From assembly GCA_014859215.1 (NCBI GenBank), contig JACUUS010000041.1, positions 1-14,617 on the forward strand: 14,617 nucleotides of DNA. Direction: 5' to 3'. Every line of letters starts with the position of its first letter. Positions within the stretch are counted from its first letter, which is position 1. Under the pieces are notes generated by a model. The model searched no databases. It was not told the DNA's origin and saw only the letters and a list, made by a program, of their open reading frames with translations. The stretch is from Dehalococcoidia bacterium (GTDB lineage Bacteria > Chloroflexota > Dehalococcoidia > SZUA-161). The translations under genes and the position numbers were made by a program. This document shows, piece by piece, positions 1 to 6,510 of the stretch.

Positions 1-66
1 CCCGCCGACCGCTTGATTTGTGTATCCGCTTCCTGCCTCCTCTTTCCCCGCGCTGAATAGCCGTGG

Positions 67-95
67 TTGCGAGAGCCTTCGTTTGCTGCTAGAAT
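67..95 (+). promoter_or_regulatory. sigma70-like promoter with extended -10, for the SDR operon
   Basis: A TTGCGA -35 box (67-72) and a TAGAAT -10 box (90-95) are separated by 17 bases. The -10 is preceded by TGC, an extended -10 element. Transcription would start near 102 and leave a leader of about 160 bases before the GTG at 261. The rest of 1-260 shows no convincing gene: one frame is open from base 1 to a TAG at 58-60 and could be the tail of an upstream gene, but its residues are uninformative. Box recognition is by eye, and the promoter is inferred. Confidence 0.45.
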
Positions 96-260
96 CAGTC
101 TGACAACGGGCTCCGGCAAGCTCAGTAAGGTTCCCGAGCACAATGGTGACTCTACGCAGCTTTGCCGCAATTACGAGAACCTCGCTTACTTCACTACCGG
201 GCTGTCGAGATATGTCCAGCCTTATTTCAGGATCTGACGTGGAGGGAGGACGCTGACCAA

Positions 261-1013
261 GTGAGATTAAAGGACAAGATTGCCATAGTGACAGGTTCCA
301 CGAAAGGCATCGGCAAGGCGATTGCCGCCGGCTATGCGAACGAAGGCGCCACCGTGGTAGTGTGCGGACGCTCGGTGGATCTGGGACGAGAAATTGCGGA
401 TGAATTGACTCGCAGAGGTCTCAGCGCTATGGCGATGAGACTTGACGTTACAAGCAGCGAAAGCATACAGGAAGTCGTGGATGGGGTGGTAGAGAAGTTC
501 GGCCGGATCGATATCCTGGTCAACAATTCGGGTATAAGTCCAGTATGGAAGCGGGCTGAAGATACCAGCGAAGATGCCTGGAACCAGATATTGAACACGA
601 ACCTGACAGGCACATTCCTCTGTTCGCAGGCTGTAGGCCGGGTAATGATAAGGCGGAAACACGGCAAGATAATTAATATGACTTCAATCGGCGGGGAAGT
701 GGCGCTCCCCAGGCTTGTAGCTTACTGCGCAAGCAAGGGCGGCCTTATCATGCTGACGAAGGTCCTGGCTGTCGAATGGGCGCAGCATAACGTACTGGTC
801 AATGCGATCGGTCCTTCATACGTGGAAACCGAGTTCACAGCCGGCCTGAGATCGAACAAGACCATATATGAGGACCTGATGAGCAGGAATCCGCTGAAGA
901 GATTCGCGCAGCCGGAAGAGATTGTGGGCGCTGCTATATTTCTGGCCTCGGATGAGTCCAACTACATAACCGGTCAGACGATTTTTGTGGACGGCGGCTG
1001 GACCGCCCTTTGA
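261..1013 (+). CDS. short-chain dehydrogenase/reductase (SDR), FabG-like
   Basis: This 250-residue protein is a classical SDR: a soluble NAD(P)H-dependent oxidoreductase that interconverts a hydroxyl and a carbonyl group. Visible motifs are TGSTKGIG (residues 11-18, dinucleotide binding), NNSG (88-91), the catalytic Asn114 and Ser142, and YCASK with Tyr155 and Lys159. Arg37 after the second beta strand (CGRS) suggests NADP preference. I chose the GTG at 261 because a strong GGAGGA (245-250) lies 10 bases upstream and the protein then begins directly before the Rossmann fold. A longer TTG start at 162 would add 33 residues unlike the family. It is the first gene of an operon with 3-hydroxybutyryl-CoA dehydrogenase and 4-hydroxybutyryl-CoA dehydratase, so its substrate is probably a hydroxyacyl-CoA or a related alcohol/aldehyde. 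The fold is certain; the substrate is unknown. Confidence 0.9.
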   Translation: MRLKDKIAIVTGSTKGIGKAIAAGYANEGATVVVCGRSVDLGREIADELTRRGLSAMAMRLDVTSSESIQEVVDGVVEKFGRIDILVNNSGISPVWKRAEDTSEDAWNQILNTNLTGTFLCSQAVGRVMIRRKHGKIINMTSIGGEVALPRLVAYCASKGGLIMLTKVLAVEWAQHNVLVNAIGPSYVETEFTAGLRSNKTIYEDLMSRNPLKRFAQPEEIVGAAIFLASDESNYITGQTIFVDGGWTAL

Positions 1014-1035
1014 CTCAATAACTGAGGAGGTACCT

Positions 1036-1899
1036 ATGGCAATCAGTAAGGTTGCAGTCCTTGGTGCGGGGATCATGGGAGCGGGCATTGCACAGGTCGC
1101 AGCGCAGGTTGGCCTCGAAGTCAAGCTGCGCGATGTCGACCAGCGCTTCATCGATAATGGGATGAATGCTATCAAGCAGAGCCTTGGGCGTTTGGTGAAG
1201 AAGGAGAGAATCGACCAGGCGGCGGCGGACGCCGCTGTCGCGCGAATAAAGGGAGTCACCGACCTCACCGAAGCTGTCACCGGGGCCGACATAGTGATAG
1301 AAGCTATCCCGGAGAATCTGGCCCTGAAACAGGAAACATTCAGCTTCATCGACAAAATCTGCCCGGACCACGTATTATTCGCCTCCAATACGTCCGGTCT
1401 CAGCATCACACTAATGGCTTCAGCCACCGGTAGGGGCGACAGGTTCGTGGGAATGCACTTCTTTAACCCGGTGCCCATGATGCAGCTCGTGGAAATTGTA
1501 CGTGGCTTTCTAACAAGCGAATCGACCATCGAACAAATTCGCAGCCTAGCCGCCAAGATGGGGAAAACACCAATACTGGTTAATGACACTCCTGGTTTTG
1601 CTACGACCAGGTTAATTGGTGTCCTGGAAAATGAAGCCGTACACGCGCTTGCCGAGGGAATCGCAAGCGCGGAAGACATCGACCGGGCTATGAAGCTGGG
1701 GATGAACCATCCCATGGGTCCGCTGGAGCTCGCGGACCTGGTCGGTCTTGATACCCTGCTGTCGTGCATGGAGAACCTGTACAGGGAGTACGGCGATCCC
1801 AAGTACCGTCCGCCGTTCTTGTTGAGACAGATGGTCCGGGCTGGCCGCCTCGGAAGGAAGACGGGGCGAGGATTTTACGACTATTCGGGCAAACAGTGA
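1036..1899 (+). CDS. hbd: 3-hydroxybutyryl-CoA dehydrogenase (3-hydroxyacyl-CoA dehydrogenase family)
   Basis: This 287-residue enzyme is expected to oxidise (S)-3-hydroxyacyl-CoA to 3-ketoacyl-CoA with NAD. The N-terminal Rossmann motif is GAGIMGAG (residues 10-17), with Asp33 at the end of the second beta strand for the NAD ribose. Ser120 in the SNTSG stretch, His141 in HFFNPVP and Glu153 match the Ser/His/Glu catalytic set. The usual Asn of the PGFxxNR motif is Thr (PGFATTR, residues 186-192), a variant I believe occurs in some bacterial subfamilies. The C-terminal dimerisation domain carries the HPMGPLELADLVGLD signature. Length matches the family (about 280-290). The ATG at 1036 follows a perfect GAGGAGGT (1024-1031), 22 bases after the SDR stop. 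Together with the downstream dehydratase it gives the 3-hydroxybutyryl-CoA to acetoacetyl-CoA step. The family call is secure; chain-length preference is inferred. Confidence 0.93.
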   Translation: MAISKVAVLGAGIMGAGIAQVAAQVGLEVKLRDVDQRFIDNGMNAIKQSLGRLVKKERIDQAAADAAVARIKGVTDLTEAVTGADIVIEAIPENLALKQETFSFIDKICPDHVLFASNTSGLSITLMASATGRGDRFVGMHFFNPVPMMQLVEIVRGFLTSESTIEQIRSLAAKMGKTPILVNDTPGFATTRLIGVLENEAVHALAEGIASAEDIDRAMKLGMNHPMGPLELADLVGLDTLLSCMENLYREYGDPKYRPPFLLRQMVRAGRLGRKTGRGFYDYSGKQ

Positions 1900-1930
1900 T
1901 AACCGAGTCAGGGAAAGGTAGGGAAATCTC

Positions 1931-3436
1931 ATGGCAATGAAATCGGGCAAAGAGTATATCGAGAGCCTCAAGAAACTGAAGCCCGTTGTTTATGCCTTCG
2001 GCGAGAAGGTGGAAAGCGTGGTCGATTTTCCCATGTTCAAGCCTCATCTGCACGCGGCGGCCATGACTTATGAGCTTGCGGTGCATCCCGAGTTTGAACA
2101 GGAGATGACGGTTGTCTCCAGTATCAACGGGGATAAGATCAGCCGTTTCACTCACATCCACCACAGCATCGACGACCTGGTGAACAAGATAAAGATGATG
2201 CGCCTTCTGGGCCAGAAGACGGCCACGTGTTTCCAACGGTGCGTCGGGTTCGACGGGCTGAACGCGGTTTACATAACAAGTTGCGACATCGATGCGAAGC
2301 ACGGCACTGATTATCACAAGAGATTCAAGGCATACATGAAGTATGTGCAGGACAACGATCTCATGCTTGCGGGCGCCATGTCGGACCCGAAAGGAGACAG
2401 AAGCCTGAGGCCCAGCCAGCAGGCAGACCCGGATATGTATGTCCATGTCGTTGACAGGAAGCCCGGAGGCGTGGTTGTACGCGGCGCAAAGGCCCACATT
2501 ACGGGCAGTGTTAACTCTCACGAAATTATCGTCATGCCTACCCGGACCATGGGACCGGACGACAAGGACTATGCCATTTCCTTCACGATCCCTGTGGATG
2601 AGAAGGGCGTGACCATGATTTTTGGCCGGCAGACGAACGATACGAGGAGGCTGGACGGAGAAATAGACCCTGGCAATGCGAAGTACGGCATCGTTGGGGG
2701 TGAAGCCCTCATAGTGTTCGATGACGTATTCATTCCGTCGGAGCGCGTCTTCATGGATGGCGAGGTTGACTTCACAGGGCAGCTTGTGGAGACATTCGCC
2801 GGTTTCCACAGGAGTAACTACGGAGGATGCAAGGTCGGGCTCGCCGATGTGATTACGGGCGCGGCCTTATGGATGACGGAGAACAACGGTATCGAGAAGT
2901 CGCCATATCTGAGAGACCTCCTTGCCGAGATGGTCTGCATGGCTGAGACCTGCTGGTCGTGCTCACTGGCCTGCTCATACCAGGGGAGCAGGACAAACTC
3001 GGGAGCTTACACCATCAATCCTCTTCTGGCAAATGTAGTGAAGCTGAACATCACTCGCTATGCCTATGAATGGATGAGACTTGCGCAGGATATCGCGGGC
3101 GGCCTGATCATTACATTGCCTTCGGAGAAGGACTTCAGGAACCCCGAGATAGGCAAGTTCGTTGACAAGTACTTCAAAGGAAAGGCCGGGACCTCGACCA
3201 TCGACCGCATGCGCATTGTCAGGCTTATTGAGAACATGGCCGTAGGCGCCGGCCTGCCTGAATCGATGCACGGAGCCGGCCCGCCCCAGGCCCAGAAGAT
3301 GATGATCCAGCGACGCGCGAACATGGAGAGGAAGAAGGAGCTTGCCGAGACCATAGTGGGAATAAAGCCCGACAAATACTTCGAGAAGATTGTAGGACAG
3401 AGCGAGGCGGAGTACTTCTCGAAATTCAGGAAGTAG
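1931..3436 (+). CDS. abfD: 4-hydroxybutyryl-CoA dehydratase / vinylacetyl-CoA isomerase
   Basis: This 501-residue protein belongs to the HpaB-like flavoprotein fold, in the branch that binds both FAD and a [4Fe-4S] cluster. It dehydrates 4-hydroxybutyryl-CoA to crotonyl-CoA by a ketyl-radical mechanism. The cluster ligands of the Clostridium aminobutyricum enzyme (Cys99, Cys103, His292, Cys299) appear here shifted by exactly one: Cys100 and Cys104 in CFQRC, His293 and Cys300 in HRSNYGGC. Other residues known from that enzyme also align with the same shift: Arg91, Thr191, Glu258, Tyr297 and Lys301. The SMHGAG motif near the C-terminus is present, preceded by Glu444, the likely partner of the catalytic Glu455. 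HpaB-type monooxygenases lack this ligand set. The ATG at 1931 has a weak purine-rich ribosome site (AGGTAGGG). It is the last gene of the operon, 31 bases after hbd and before a terminator. An altered substrate (another 4-hydroxyacyl-CoA) is possible. Confidence 0.9.
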   Translation: MAMKSGKEYIESLKKLKPVVYAFGEKVESVVDFPMFKPHLHAAAMTYELAVHPEFEQEMTVVSSINGDKISRFTHIHHSIDDLVNKIKMMRLLGQKTATCFQRCVGFDGLNAVYITSCDIDAKHGTDYHKRFKAYMKYVQDNDLMLAGAMSDPKGDRSLRPSQQADPDMYVHVVDRKPGGVVVRGAKAHITGSVNSHEIIVMPTRTMGPDDKDYAISFTIPVDEKGVTMIFGRQTNDTRRLDGEIDPGNAKYGIVGGEALIVFDDVFIPSERVFMDGEVDFTGQLVETFAGFHRSNYGGCKVGLADVITGAALWMTENNGIEKSPYLRDLLAEMVCMAETCWSCSLACSYQGSRTNSGAYTINPLLANVVKLNITRYAYEWMRLAQDIAGGLIITLPSEKDFRNPEIGKFVDKYFKGKAGTSTIDRMRIVRLIENMAVGAGLPESMHGAGPPQAQKMMIQRRANMERKKELAETIVGIKPDKYFEKIVGQSEAEYFSKFRK

Positions 3437-3459
3437 TCCGACACTGAACGAGAACTGAG

Positions 3460-3491
3460 AAAAGGTAGACCGGGCAACCGGCCTACCTTTT
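3460..3491. terminator. bidirectional intrinsic terminator between convergent operons
   Basis: Arms AAAAGGTAGACCGG (3460-3473) and CCGGCCTACCTTTT (3478-3491) pair over 14 positions with one mismatch and enclose a GCAA tetraloop (3474-3477), a stable GNRA loop when read rightward. The A-run at one foot and T-run at the other give a U-tract for transcripts arriving from either side. It lies 24 bases after the abfD stop and 22 bases after the stop of the convergent crotonase. Confidence 0.85.
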
Positions 3492-3512
3492 CGTTCTACA
3501 TGGGAAGCCGGC

Positions 3513-4310
3513 TCATTTGCCCTTGAACTGGGGTCTTCTTTTCTCCAGGAACGCTTTGGCGCCTTCCTCGGCGTCTTCGGTCTTGAAGATATCTGAAAAG
3601 AGCCTGGCCTCGTTTTCGATAGCATCTTTCACTCCCATTTCCAGGGTCGCAACAATGCTTGCCTTGGTCGATGCGAGAGCGACGCCTCCCTTGAATACCA
3701 GTCTCTTGACCATGGCGTTCACGGCATTCTCAAGTTCCCCCGCGGGGACGACCTGGTTGACCAGCCCGATGCGGTAAGCTTCCTTCGCGTCGATCGGGTC
3801 GCCGGTAAGGCACATCTCCAGGGCTTTTCCCTTGCCCACAAGACGGGTCAATCGGACGCTTCCGCCGCCGCCGCACATGATTCCGAGCCTGATCTCGGGC
3901 TGAGCGAACTGCGCGTTTTCGGAGGCGATCCTGATATCGCAGCCCAGGGCGATCTCGCTCCCCATCCCGAACGCGAAGCCGTTGATGGCGGCAATCACGG
4001 GCTGAGGCAGCTCCTCGAGCATGGTGGGGTAGAAATAGACCTTGTGATCGTCCATGACTCTCTTTCCCTTCTTGGTCATGTCCACCCACGCCAGGATCGT
4101 CTTGTCTATGTCAGCCCCGGACATGAAGGCCCGGTCGCCGGAGCCGGTGATCACCACAACTCGTGTTTCTTTGTCACTCTTTATATCCCCGACTGCTGCC
4201 TTCAGTTCCTCCGACATCCTGGGGCTGAAGGCATTTAATACCTCCGGCCTGTTGAAGGTAATTCGGGCCACTCCGTCCTTCTTCTCGACTATGATGGTCT
4301 CGTATGGCAT
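3513..4310 (-). CDS. enoyl-CoA hydratase (crotonase), both catalytic Glu present
   Basis: This 265-residue crotonase should hydrate a trans-2-enoyl-CoA to (S)-3-hydroxyacyl-CoA. The first oxyanion-hole segment is SGADI (residues 64-68) and the second is GFAFGMGSE (111-119). Glu119 and Glu139 (in AQPE) sit 20 residues apart, exactly as Glu144 and Glu164 do in rat mitochondrial enoyl-CoA hydratase, so acid/base chemistry should be intact. The protein ends in the typical AFLEKRRPQFKGK tail. The ATG at 4310 has AAGGAGAG just upstream; a longer frame from 4367 overlaps the mutase small subunit and lacks family similarity. It is the last gene of the leftward operon, 34 bases after the mutase small subunit. 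It is the natural candidate to hydrate crotonyl-CoA made by the 4-hydroxybutyryl-CoA dehydratase, although a more specialised enoyl-CoA cannot be excluded. Confidence 0.9.
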   Translation of the reverse strand: MPYETIIVEKKDGVARITFNRPEVLNAFSPRMSEELKAAVGDIKSDKETRVVVITGSGDRAFMSGADIDKTILAWVDMTKKGKRVMDDHKVYFYPTMLEELPQPVIAAINGFAFGMGSEIALGCDIRIASENAQFAQPEIRLGIMCGGGGSVRLTRLVGKGKALEMCLTGDPIDAKEAYRIGLVNQVVPAGELENAVNAMVKRLVFKGGVALASTKASIVATLEMGVKDAIENEARLFSDIFKTEDAEEGAKAFLEKRRPQFKGK

Positions 4311-4344
4311 GTCCCTCTCCTTAATAGTTAAGGCCGGTGTGCTT

Positions 4345-4749
4345 TCAGGCGGGCTTCCCGGCCTCATTCTTTACGAGCTCGATGAACTGGTTTATGTCGG
4401 AGCCTGCTCCGTATATCTCTCTAACCCCTGATGACTTGAGCATGTCGTAGTCCTCGTCCGGGATAACTCCACCCAGGACGACCATGACATTGTTCATATT
4501 GTTTTCCTTAAGACCTTTCATCACCTTGGGCAGGTGGGCTTCGTAGGCGCTGGTGAAAAAGCTCATGCCGATGACGTCCACGTCTTCCTGGACTGCCATC
4601 TTGACCACCTCTTCGGGCTGACTGTAGCTGGCATACACGACCTCGAAGCCGGCGTCCTTGCAGCGGGCTGCTATCAGCCTCAGGCCGCGGTCGTGAATGT
4701 CAATCCAGTGCTTTACGAGGAGAATCCTTGGTTTACTGTTCCTGGACAA
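4345..4749 (-). CDS. B12-binding small subunit of an acyl-CoA mutase
   Basis: This 134-residue protein is a stand-alone cobalamin-binding domain, the size of IcmB or HcmB (small subunits of isobutyryl-CoA and 2-hydroxyisobutyryl-CoA mutases). It binds adenosylcobalamin base-off/His-on: Asp17, His19 and Gly22 form DxHxxG (DIHDRG), with the usual Lys13 ahead. Ser63 and the GGVIP loop (93-97) match the nucleotide-tail pocket. The segment before the motif is KHWIDIH instead of the common KxGxDGH, which is unusual. Translation starts at a TTG (4749), supported by AAGGAGGG nine bases upstream and by the absence of any other usable start; the first ATG would delete the B12 motif. It directly follows the large subunit in the same reading frame, separated only by the large-subunit TAG and 13 sense codons. 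Confidence 0.92.
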   Translation of the reverse strand: MSRNSKPRILLVKHWIDIHDRGLRLIAARCKDAGFEVVYASYSQPEEVVKMAVQEDVDVIGMSFFTSAYEAHLPKVMKGLKENNMNNVMVVLGGVIPDEDYDMLKSSGVREIYGAGSDINQFIELVKNEAGKPA

Positions 4750-4788
4750 TTGCCGCGCCCTCCTTCGCTTAGATTTCCAACCGGGCCT

Positions 4789-6492
4789 CTAGTATTTTAG
4801 CATGACGTTATATTCAGGTCCCCACCGCATCACTTTTCTTAGCGCCTTTGAGATTTCCCCTGCGGTAGCCTTGGCCTTCGCGGCCTCGACGCACGCAGGC
4901 ATTACGTGGCCGTACTCGCCCTTCTTTAGCTTCTCCGTGGCGGCCAATACGCCGTTGAGAGCAGCGTCTGTCTTTGCCTGGTCTCTCCTTGCCTTGTAGT
5001 CCTTTATGCGCTCGACCGAGATTCTCGCCACCTCGGGATCGGGCCGGAAGGCTTTTACCTTCTGGGTCTCTTCCATCTGGTACTTGTTCCAGCCTACCAC
5101 TATTCTCTTGCCGGTTTCGATCTCTTCTCTCCAGAGGTCGCAGTTCCGTCTGAGGACCTTCGCCAGCATGCCGTCCTTATGCGCCTTGACGAATCCGCCT
5201 GCGTCCTCAATCTCCTTGAGGATTCTTCTTCCTTCCTGCTCCATCTGATGGGTGAGCCACTCCACGTAGTACGAACCCGCCAGGGGGTCGCTTACCCTGG
5301 TAACACCGGTTTCGTGCAGAAGTATCTGCTGCGTGCGCAGGGTCAGGACAGCGGACTCCTCGGTTGGGATGCCGATTGGCTCGTCAAAGGCCGGCACCTG
5401 CATGGCGGTAGTTCCTGAAAGCGCCGCGCCCATGGCGTGATAAGCGCTGCGGATGATGTTGTTCAGCGGCTGCTGCTTTATCAACTCAAAGCAAGAAGTG
5501 TTGGTATGAGTCCTCAGATGCATGGCAGCCGGCCTGGTTGCGCCGTAGCGTTCCCTGGCGATCTGGGCCCAGAGTTTTCGCCAGGCCCTGAACATGCATA
5601 TGTACTCGAAGAAATCATTGCACTGGGCGATCTGGAACCCTATGCCGGTCAGGAATTTGTCGGGATCCAGCCCGGCAGCCTTGCACGAATCCGACACGGC
5701 GATTGCGGTGCCCAGGCAGAAGCCCATCTGGTGCACGGCATCGGCGCCTGTCTCGGAAATGGCATGGCCCTGGATATTGGTATGGTTCCAGCGCGGAATC
5801 TCGTTAACACAGAAATGGATATTGTCCGTTGCCAGCTTGAGAGCGTCCTCGGTCTCCCACATGAAGTTGGGAGCGTACCATACCGTGAACACCCAGTTCA
5901 TCGTATTGCCACGCAGGTTGGCGCGGGGTACGCCCTTGCTTTCAGCGTAGGCGATATAGATGGAGAATATCGGGAGGGTATCGCCATTGATCAGGATGAT
6001 ACTGTTCTTTGCAAGGTCGAGACCGCCGAGCATCCTGTCGAGGTCTTCATCCGTATTGCAGGAGACGCCGTCTTTTCCGATATATCCCTCGGCATCCGGC
6101 TCGTCCGGATCGATTCCAAAGTATCCCGGATAGTCCCAGACCAGGTTATAGGCTCGGCCGCCGAAATACCCTTCCATTCCGGCCTTGGTGAGCGCGTCCA
6201 TGCGTTCCTTTGTATCCTCGGGCAGCCCGTATCCGTGCACCGGCTGGTTTATCCACGGCTGGTACTGATAGTGAATTGGATAGTTGCTTCTCATGTAGGG
6301 ATACGAGCCGGGCATGGAGATATCTTCTATGTAATCTATATCTTTGATATCAAGAGGGGTATAGACGGGCTTGATCGGAATGCCCGAACTTGTTTTCGCG
6401 GTGAATTGCTTCCCCTTGTAGATCTCGGCGACAGTCTGGTCCCATTGCTCTTGCAGTTTCTTTGCTGCTTCCAGAGTCTTATCATTGAACAT
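4789..6492 (-). CDS. adenosylcobalamin-dependent acyl-CoA mutase, large subunit, divergent active site
   Basis: This 567-residue protein is the substrate-binding TIM-barrel subunit of a methylmalonyl-CoA-mutase-family enzyme. Its size matches IcmA/HcmA-type large subunits that pair with a separate B12 subunit. Family landmarks are PGSYPYMRSNYP (61-72), WDYPG (119-123), FRAWRKLWA (301-309), LRTH (326-329) and SDPLAGSYYVE (401-411). Compared from memory with Propionibacterium methylmalonyl-CoA mutase, key residues are changed. Tyr89 becomes Val85, Arg87 becomes Gln83 and Gln197 becomes Met198. The carboxylate-binding Arg207 becomes Pro208, and His244 becomes Ala244 (in GHAISETG). About six residues are inserted near 107-116. 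Loss of Arg207 argues against a dicarboxylic substrate; the pattern fits neither isobutyryl-CoA nor 2-hydroxyisobutyryl-CoA mutase as I recall them. The ATG at 6492 has AGGGAGGG upstream and lies 18 bases after the preceding crotonase. No MeaB-type chaperone is in the window. Family certain, reaction unknown. Confidence 0.93.
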   Translation of the reverse strand: MFNDKTLEAAKKLQEQWDQTVAEIYKGKQFTAKTSSGIPIKPVYTPLDIKDIDYIEDISMPGSYPYMRSNYPIHYQYQPWINQPVHGYGLPEDTKERMDALTKAGMEGYFGGRAYNLVWDYPGYFGIDPDEPDAEGYIGKDGVSCNTDEDLDRMLGGLDLAKNSIILINGDTLPIFSIYIAYAESKGVPRANLRGNTMNWVFTVWYAPNFMWETEDALKLATDNIHFCVNEIPRWNHTNIQGHAISETGADAVHQMGFCLGTAIAVSDSCKAAGLDPDKFLTGIGFQIAQCNDFFEYICMFRAWRKLWAQIARERYGATRPAAMHLRTHTNTSCFELIKQQPLNNIIRSAYHAMGAALSGTTAMQVPAFDEPIGIPTEESAVLTLRTQQILLHETGVTRVSDPLAGSYYVEWLTHQMEQEGRRILKEIEDAGGFVKAHKDGMLAKVLRRNCDLWREEIETGKRIVVGWNKYQMEETQKVKAFRPDPEVARISVERIKDYKARRDQAKTDAALNGVLAATEKLKKGEYGHVMPACVEAAKAKATAGEISKALRKVMRWGPEYNVMLKY

Positions 6493-6510
6493 TCTGCCCT
6501 CCCTGTGTGA

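Noticed and set aside
1..66. Tail of an upstream gene on the plus strand ending at the TAG at 58-60
   Set aside because: Only 19 codons are visible, with no recognisable motif, so it cannot be supported.
162..260. N-terminal extension of the SDR from a TTG start at 162
   Set aside because: The extra 33 residues resemble no SDR N-terminus and there is no ribosome site. The GTG at 261 has a strong GGAGGA and begins right before the Rossmann fold.
816..1802. A 328-codon minus-strand frame across the SDR and hbd
   Set aside because: It is antisense to two certain genes, has low-complexity composition and shows no domain.
1688..2809. A 373-codon minus-strand frame across hbd and abfD
   Set aside because: It overlaps two strongly supported genes on the other strand and shows no motif. 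It is treated as a shadow frame.
1931..3436. Calling the dehydratase a 4-hydroxyphenylacetate 3-monooxygenase (HpaB)
   Set aside because: The fold is shared, but the CxxxC and HxxxxxxC iron-sulfur ligands are present and mark the dehydratase branch.
4789..6492. Calling the mutase methylmalonyl-CoA mutase
   Set aside because: The carboxylate-binding Arg207 and Tyr89 are absent and the B12 domain is separate. The neighbours are not those of a propionate pathway.
5437..6510. A 357-codon open frame on the plus strand opposite the mutase large subunit
   Set aside because: It is fully antisense to a clear family member and has no recognisable domain. High-GC coding DNA often leaves the opposite frame open.
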